Part shown: piece by piece, positions 5,195 through 7,876 of the stretch
Numbering within the stretch: the stretch's first letter is position 1
Layout of the letters: each line of letters begins with the position of its first letter
Source: an uncultured archaeon A07HN63
GTDB lineage: Archaea; Halobacteriota; Halobacteria; Halobacteriales; Haloferacaceae
Assembly: GCA_000496215.1 (NCBI GenBank)
Contig: KI543197.1
Coordinates: forward strand, 50,214-58,089
Direction: 5' to 3'
Length of the DNA stretch: 7,876 bases
The notes under the pieces: model-generated
The model's input: the letters and a program-made list of their open reading frames with translations, nothing else
What the model was told of the DNA's origin: nothing
Database searches by the model: none
Position numbers and translations under genes: made by a program

Positions 5195-6535
5195 TCACCG
5201 GTAGGCGTCGAACTCCTCGCCAAAGACGAGGAAGTATCCCGTGCCGAGCAGGCCGATCACGGTTGCGACGGCGAACGCCAGCGTCGGGTTGCCGGCGAGC
5301 AGCTTGCCCGTGCCGAGGGGATCCGGGACACCGCCGTAGAGCGCGCCGCCGAGCGCGCCGCTGGGGATCACGATCACGTTTCGCAGCAGATAGTACGCGC
5401 CGGTGACCCGCCCGCCGGCGTCGGCCTCTGCGGGCCCGACGATCAGCGCCTTGTGGGCCGGCAACCCAGCGAAGCGCAGCCCCGAAAACGCGAACAGCAC
5501 CGCGAGGACGATGGCGTTCGGTGGCGCGCTGATCAGCAGAACCGGAAAGATCGCATACACCGCAAACCCGGTGGCGACGACGGCCTTCAGCCCAACGCGC
5601 TCGGCGACCGCCGCCGCGGGGGCCATCGTCAGCAGGGCGACCACCATCTCGATCCCGACCAACAGCCCGAAGAACGTCGCCGGCGCGAGGTCGACCGCCC
5701 CGACGACCGGCAGCGACAGCGCGAGTCCGACATCGAGGAAGTCGGTGACGACGATGATGAAGAAGACGTAGACCATCCCGTTGGCGAACCGGACCAGCGT
5801 ATCGCCGACCAGGAGCGGTCGGAGCGTCGACGGCAGCCGTTCGAGGTCGGCCCGGAGCTGTGAGATCCCTTCGAAGGAGTCGCCGATGGTGTCGCCGCTG
5901 GCGTCGTAGAGCCAGTGCTGGACGGCGGTGGCGACCGCGCCGACGATGACGGCGACGCCGAGGACGTACCGGAAGCTGACGGTAAACGCCGGGTGCAACG
6001 AGAGCAGGCCGGCGGCCGCAACCGGCCCCAGCAGGAAGGCACTCCGGCGGAAGGTTTCGGTGCTGGCGAACCCGCGTGCGAGTCGGGCGGGCGGGACGCT
6101 CTGTTTGACGATGGCGAACGTCGCGCCGAGACCGAACGATTTCCACGCCTGCGCGAGCACGAGGCCGACGAACACCCACGCCCACGCCGGGATCGTGACG
6201 CCAGCGACGGTGACGGTCCCGAAGTCGGGGGCGACGAACCACAGCAGAAAGCCGAGCGTCGAGGCCGCGCCGAACAGCGTCAGCGCGTACCGGGAGCCGA
6301 GCCGGTCGGAGATTGCGCCGCCGGGGTAGGGGTAGGCCGCGCTGATGAGGTTGCCGACGGTGCCGAACAGCCCGATCACGAAGCCGCTCGCGCCGAGCAC
6401 GCGGAGGTATTCGGGCAGAAAGCGCGTCGTCATCTGGAAGCCGAGACTGAACGCGAACATGGCGACAGAAAGGACGAACACGTCACCGGACAGCGAGAAA
6501 AACTGTCGGTAGCCCTCGACGGGGCTTGGTCTCAT
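5195..6535 (-). CDS. Major facilitator superfamily transporter
   Basis: This is a 446-residue secondary transporter of typical MFS length with about twelve hydrophobic segments. The signature of the loop between helices 2 and 3 is clear at 72-82 (GGAISDRLGSR), with a weaker second-half counterpart at 311-316 (AERVGL). A polar central loop of about thirty residues (about 209-240, including YDASGDTIGDSFEGISQ) separates the two six-helix halves. Charged residues inside the first helical region (QMTTRFLPEYLRVLG, 34-48) are typical of drug or metabolite MFS exporters, but the substrate cannot be told. ATG 6535 (MRPSPVEGYRQFF) is the credible start; the frame continues to 6685, but the added 50 residues are non-membrane and low quality. 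It is divergent, with 149 bases between, from a desuccinylase/aspartoacylase-family gene, so a related small N-acyl compound is conceivable, though this is speculation. Confidence 0.92.
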   Translation of the reverse strand: MRPSPVEGYRQFFSLSGDVFVLSVAMFAFSLGFQMTTRFLPEYLRVLGASGFVIGLFGTVGNLISAAYPYPGGAISDRLGSRYALTLFGAASTLGFLLWFVAPDFGTVTVAGVTIPAWAWVFVGLVLAQAWKSFGLGATFAIVKQSVPPARLARGFASTETFRRSAFLLGPVAAAGLLSLHPAFTVSFRYVLGVAVIVGAVATAVQHWLYDASGDTIGDSFEGISQLRADLERLPSTLRPLLVGDTLVRFANGMVYVFFIIVVTDFLDVGLALSLPVVGAVDLAPATFFGLLVGIEMVVALLTMAPAAAVAERVGLKAVVATGFAVYAIFPVLLISAPPNAIVLAVLFAFSGLRFAGLPAHKALIVGPAEADAGGRVTGAYYLLRNVIVIPSGALGGALYGGVPDPLGTGKLLAGNPTLAFAVATVIGLLGTGYFLVFGEEFDAYR

Positions 6536-6564
6536 CGGCCATTGTCTGTTGCTCGTCCCAGTGG

Positions 6565-6573
6565 GGCAAAACA
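6565..6573 (-). promoter_or_regulatory. Possible MFS promoter element
   Basis: The minus strand reads TGTTTTGCC centred about 34 bases before ATG 6535. It is the most AT-rich tract in the upstream region and would give a leader of about seven bases, but it lacks a good TATA match. Confidence 0.22.
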
Positions 6574-6653
6574 GCATCGCCGGCTGCGGGTCAGTGCTCC
6601 GGCCGCTCCCGAATCGGTTGCGGCGTCGGCACACAGCCGTCGGGGATCGAACG

Positions 6654-6661
6654 TCTAAAGA
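6654..6661 (+). promoter_or_regulatory. TATA element of the desuccinylase-family gene
   Basis: TCTAAAGA is centred 27 bases before the ATG at 6685, the usual place for a leaderless haloarchaeal transcript. It supports choosing 6685 over the earlier start at 6526. Confidence 0.5.
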
Positions 6662-6674
6662 ACCGAGCGGTTCT
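6659..6674. promoter_or_regulatory. Palindrome overlapping the promoter, candidate operator
   Basis: AGAACCG-AG-CGGTTCT is a perfect 7-base inverted repeat with a 2-base spacer. It overlaps the last bases of the TATA element and ends 10 bases before the start codon, so a protein bound here would be expected to block TATA-factor or polymerase access. It looks like the binding site of a dimeric repressor. The regulator is unknown. Confidence 0.5.
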
Positions 6675-6684
6675 CCCTTCGACA

Positions 6685-7644
6685 ATGACGGTCACGCTCG
6701 GCTCCGCGGTCGCCGATCCCGGCGAGATCGACGTGGGTCGACTGGAGGTCGGCGCGAACCGCCACGGGCAGGATGTGGGGCTGCCGGTCGCGGTCGTCAA
6801 CGGCGCGAGCGACGGCAAGCGGCTCTATCTGCAGGCGGTCAGCGACGGCAACGAGCTCAACGGGCTGGGCGTGATCCGGCGTGTGGTGCCGCGACTCGAT
6901 CCAGCCGACCTCGCCGGCGAGCTCCTGATCGTCGGCGTCGTCAACTACTACGGGTTCGAGGTCGCCGAACACCGCAACCCGGTCGACGACCGCAAGCTCA
7001 ACCGGACGTTCCCCGGCGACGAGGAGGGCACCACCAGCGAACGCATCGCCGCCACCGTCTTCGAGGCGGCCCAGACGGCTGACCTCATTCTCGACCTCCA
7101 TCAGGGCTCGACCAGCCGGATGATCGAGGAAGTCCGGGTGCGGTGTGGGCGCCGCCACTCGATGCACAGCGAGTGCCTCCGGCTGGCGAAGGTGTTCGGC
7201 TGCGGGTACGTCCTCGATCAGAAGGGTCCGGAGGGCCAGCTCGCCCGTGTCGCTCCCGACGACGGTATTCCGACGGTCGATCCGGAACTCGGCGGCTCGG
7301 TCGGCTTCGACGAGGAGAGCGTCCAGACCGGCGTCGAGGGCGTGTTCAACGTGCTCCGGTACTACGACTTCCTCGACGGCGAGACGCCGACCGACCGACA
7401 GACCCGCGCCAAGCGATTCGACCAGTACGGCGCACCGGCCGGCGGGCTGGTCGACTACGTGGCCGAACTCGGCGACCGTGTCGACAGCGACGACACACTG
7501 TTCGAGGTCACCGATCCCTTCGGCGAGGTCATCGCCGAGGTTACGGCCGACAACAGCGGCGTGTTCTGGCGGTCGCGCCGGCTCCCGCAGGTTGCCGTCG
7601 GCGAGTACGTCTGTTCGGTCGGGACCAACGTCGACAGCTACTGA
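6685..7644 (+). CDS. Succinylglutamate desuccinylase/aspartoacylase-family protein (M14-like)
   Basis: These 319 residues form a zinc-carboxypeptidase-type fold. The family hydrolyses N-acyl amino acids such as N-succinylglutamate or N-acetylaspartate in the cytosol. The active-site regions are VSDGNELNG (52-60), where family members usually have HGxE; RNPVDDRKLNRTFPG (97-111), the substrate-binding segment with the LNR motif; DLHQGSTSR (137-145), giving the second metal His139; and TVDPELGG (197-204), with the catalytic-type Glu201. The first ligand position is Asp54 instead of His; Glu57 is kept. A C-terminal beta-rich domain (about 245-312) contains GDRVDSDDTLFEVTDPFGEVI, resembling a lipoyl-like barrel common in this group. 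ATG 6685 is preferred because of the TATA element 27 bases upstream. I recall this Asp variant in other haloarchaeal members, so it may define a subgroup with a different substrate. It is divergent from an MFS transporter. Confidence 0.9.
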   Translation: MTVTLGSAVADPGEIDVGRLEVGANRHGQDVGLPVAVVNGASDGKRLYLQAVSDGNELNGLGVIRRVVPRLDPADLAGELLIVGVVNYYGFEVAEHRNPVDDRKLNRTFPGDEEGTTSERIAATVFEAAQTADLILDLHQGSTSRMIEEVRVRCGRRHSMHSECLRLAKVFGCGYVLDQKGPEGQLARVAPDDGIPTVDPELGGSVGFDEESVQTGVEGVFNVLRYYDFLDGETPTDRQTRAKRFDQYGAPAGGLVDYVAELGDRVDSDDTLFEVTDPFGEVIAEVTADNSGVFWRSRRLPQVAVGEYVCSVGTNVDSY

Positions 7645-7670
7645 CCGCCGCCGTCACCCGGAGGGTATAC

Positions 7671-7678
7671 TATTAAAC
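7671..7678 (+). promoter_or_regulatory. TATA element upstream of the response-regulator gene
   Basis: TATTAAAC, preceded by the palindrome GTATAC (7665-7670), is the only good TATA-like tract between the upstream gene and the response regulator. It predicts a transcript beginning near 7701, giving the regulator a leader of about 78 bases rather than a leaderless start. Confidence 0.5.
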
Positions 7679-7713
7679 GATTCGAGACCATAGCTTCGGG
7701 CGAGCACCCGGGC

Positions 7714-7776
7714 ATGATATCTCAGGACTTTCCACCACAGATGACCGACGAACGGCCGCAGCCGACGGAGAGATAG
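7714..7776 (+). CDS. Short 20-codon upstream reading frame (leader peptide candidate)
   Basis: ATG 7714 opens a frame encoding MISQDFPPQMTDERPQPTER and ending at TAG 7774-7776; a second in-frame ATG is at 7741. It begins about 13 bases after the predicted transcript start and stops two bases before the ATG of the response regulator. The regulator's ribosome binding site lies inside its last codons, which is the arrangement of translational coupling. Nothing in the peptide is recognisable and it could be chance. It is too short for ordinary gene finders. Confidence 0.3.
   Translation: MISQDFPPQMTDERPQPTER
7767..7770 (+). promoter_or_regulatory. Ribosome binding site of the response regulator
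   Basis: GGAG, followed by AGATAGCG and then ATG 7779, gives an 8-base spacer. This is a proper Shine-Dalgarno site, unlike the leaderless arrangement of most genes in this window. It fixes the regulator start at 7779. Confidence 0.5.
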
Positions 7777-7778
7777 CG

Positions 7779-7876
7779 ATGTCGGCACCGAAGGTGCTGT
7801 TGGTCGAGGATAGCGAGTTCATGTCAATGCGGGTCGTCGATACTCTGGAGGACGACCACGAGATGAATCTGACGGC
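7779..7876 (+). CDS. Response-regulator receiver-domain protein, 3' end cut off by window
   Basis: Only 32 codons are visible. The first strand and acidic pocket of a CheY-like receiver domain are plain: KVLLVEDSEFM, with Glu10 and Asp11 in the place of the magnesium-binding acidic pair, followed by the first helix (MRVVDTLEDD). The phosphoacceptor Asp on the third strand lies beyond the window, so output domain and partner kinase are unknown. It could be CheY, CheB or one of the many haloarchaeal receiver proteins with another output. It is preceded by a ribosome binding site and a short upstream frame. Confidence 0.82.
   Translation, partial: MSAPKVLLVEDSEFMSMRVVDTLEDDHEMNLT

Noticed and set aside
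5163..6242. Long minus-strand frame upstream of and continuous with the small membrane gene
   Set aside because: Here the peptide is extremely arginine-rich and is a shifted-frame shadow of the MFS gene; only the part from 5129 down to 4842 looks like a protein.
5915..6658. Frame of 247 codons on + opposite the MFS gene
   Set aside because: It is highly charged, low-complexity, antisense sequence without any domain; a shadow frame.
6526..6684. Upstream extension of the desuccinylase-family frame
   Set aside because: It contains the TATA element and palindrome and overlaps the MFS start; family similarity begins after ATG 6685.
7656..7666. ACCC-GGA-GGGT hairpin after the desuccinylase-family gene, considered as a terminator
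   Set aside because: It has only four pairs with a three-base loop, which is easily chance in GC-rich DNA.
1..7876. Search by eye for CRISPR repeats, IS ends, toxin-antitoxin pairs, tRNA or rRNA genes
   Set aside because: No regularly spaced repeats, transposase frames, paired small toxin-antitoxin genes or structured RNA genes were seen.

Overview
The window looks like a piece of a haloarchaeal (Halobacteria) chromosome. The supporting signs are acidic proteins, high GC over most of the window, promoters with a TATA element about 26-27 bases before start codons (leaderless style), a fused NuoCD, an HTH_10 (Bat-type) regulator and a haloarchaeal-type Lrp. Genus cannot be fixed from the sequence. 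No mobile element, CRISPR array, rRNA or tRNA was seen, and no gap between genes exceeds about 250 bases.

Left part (1-1388): the 3' part of a DUF4013-type membrane protein on + runs in visibly AT-richer DNA. A hairpin with a T-rich arm, probably a shared terminator, separates it from a convergent four-helix membrane protein of unknown function on -. Centre (1389-4357): nuoCD, the fused C/D subunit of the archaeal Complex I-like enzyme, stands alone on - with no other nuo gene in the window. An 83-base divergent intergenic region, holding a perfectly dyad-symmetric TATA element, separates it from a Bat-type HTH regulator on +. That regulator converges on lrp (-) across an 84-base gap with two inverted repeats.

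Right part (4358-7876): after 250 bases without a recognisable gene come three minus-strand genes spaced 60-65 bases apart. Read in transcription order they are an MFS transporter, a two-helix small membrane protein and a 57-residue zinc-finger protein whose ligand spacing resembles a B-box. The MFS gene is divergent (149 bases) from a succinylglutamate desuccinylase/aspartoacylase-family protein on +. In that protein the first zinc-ligand His of the HxxE motif is Asp, and its promoter carries a 7+2+7 palindrome just downstream of the TATA element. The window ends in the first 32 codons of a response-regulator receiver protein, preceded by a 20-codon reading frame that stops two bases before its ATG and overlaps its ribosome binding site.

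These are mostly ordinary accessory and housekeeping genes and I do not see a clear new multigene system. The points most worth following are the solitary nuoCD next to a divergent regulator, the two palindromic promoter elements, the B-box-like mini-protein, the Asp-for-His active-site variant and the short upstream frame. Functions of the membrane proteins and the transporter substrate cannot be read from the sequence.
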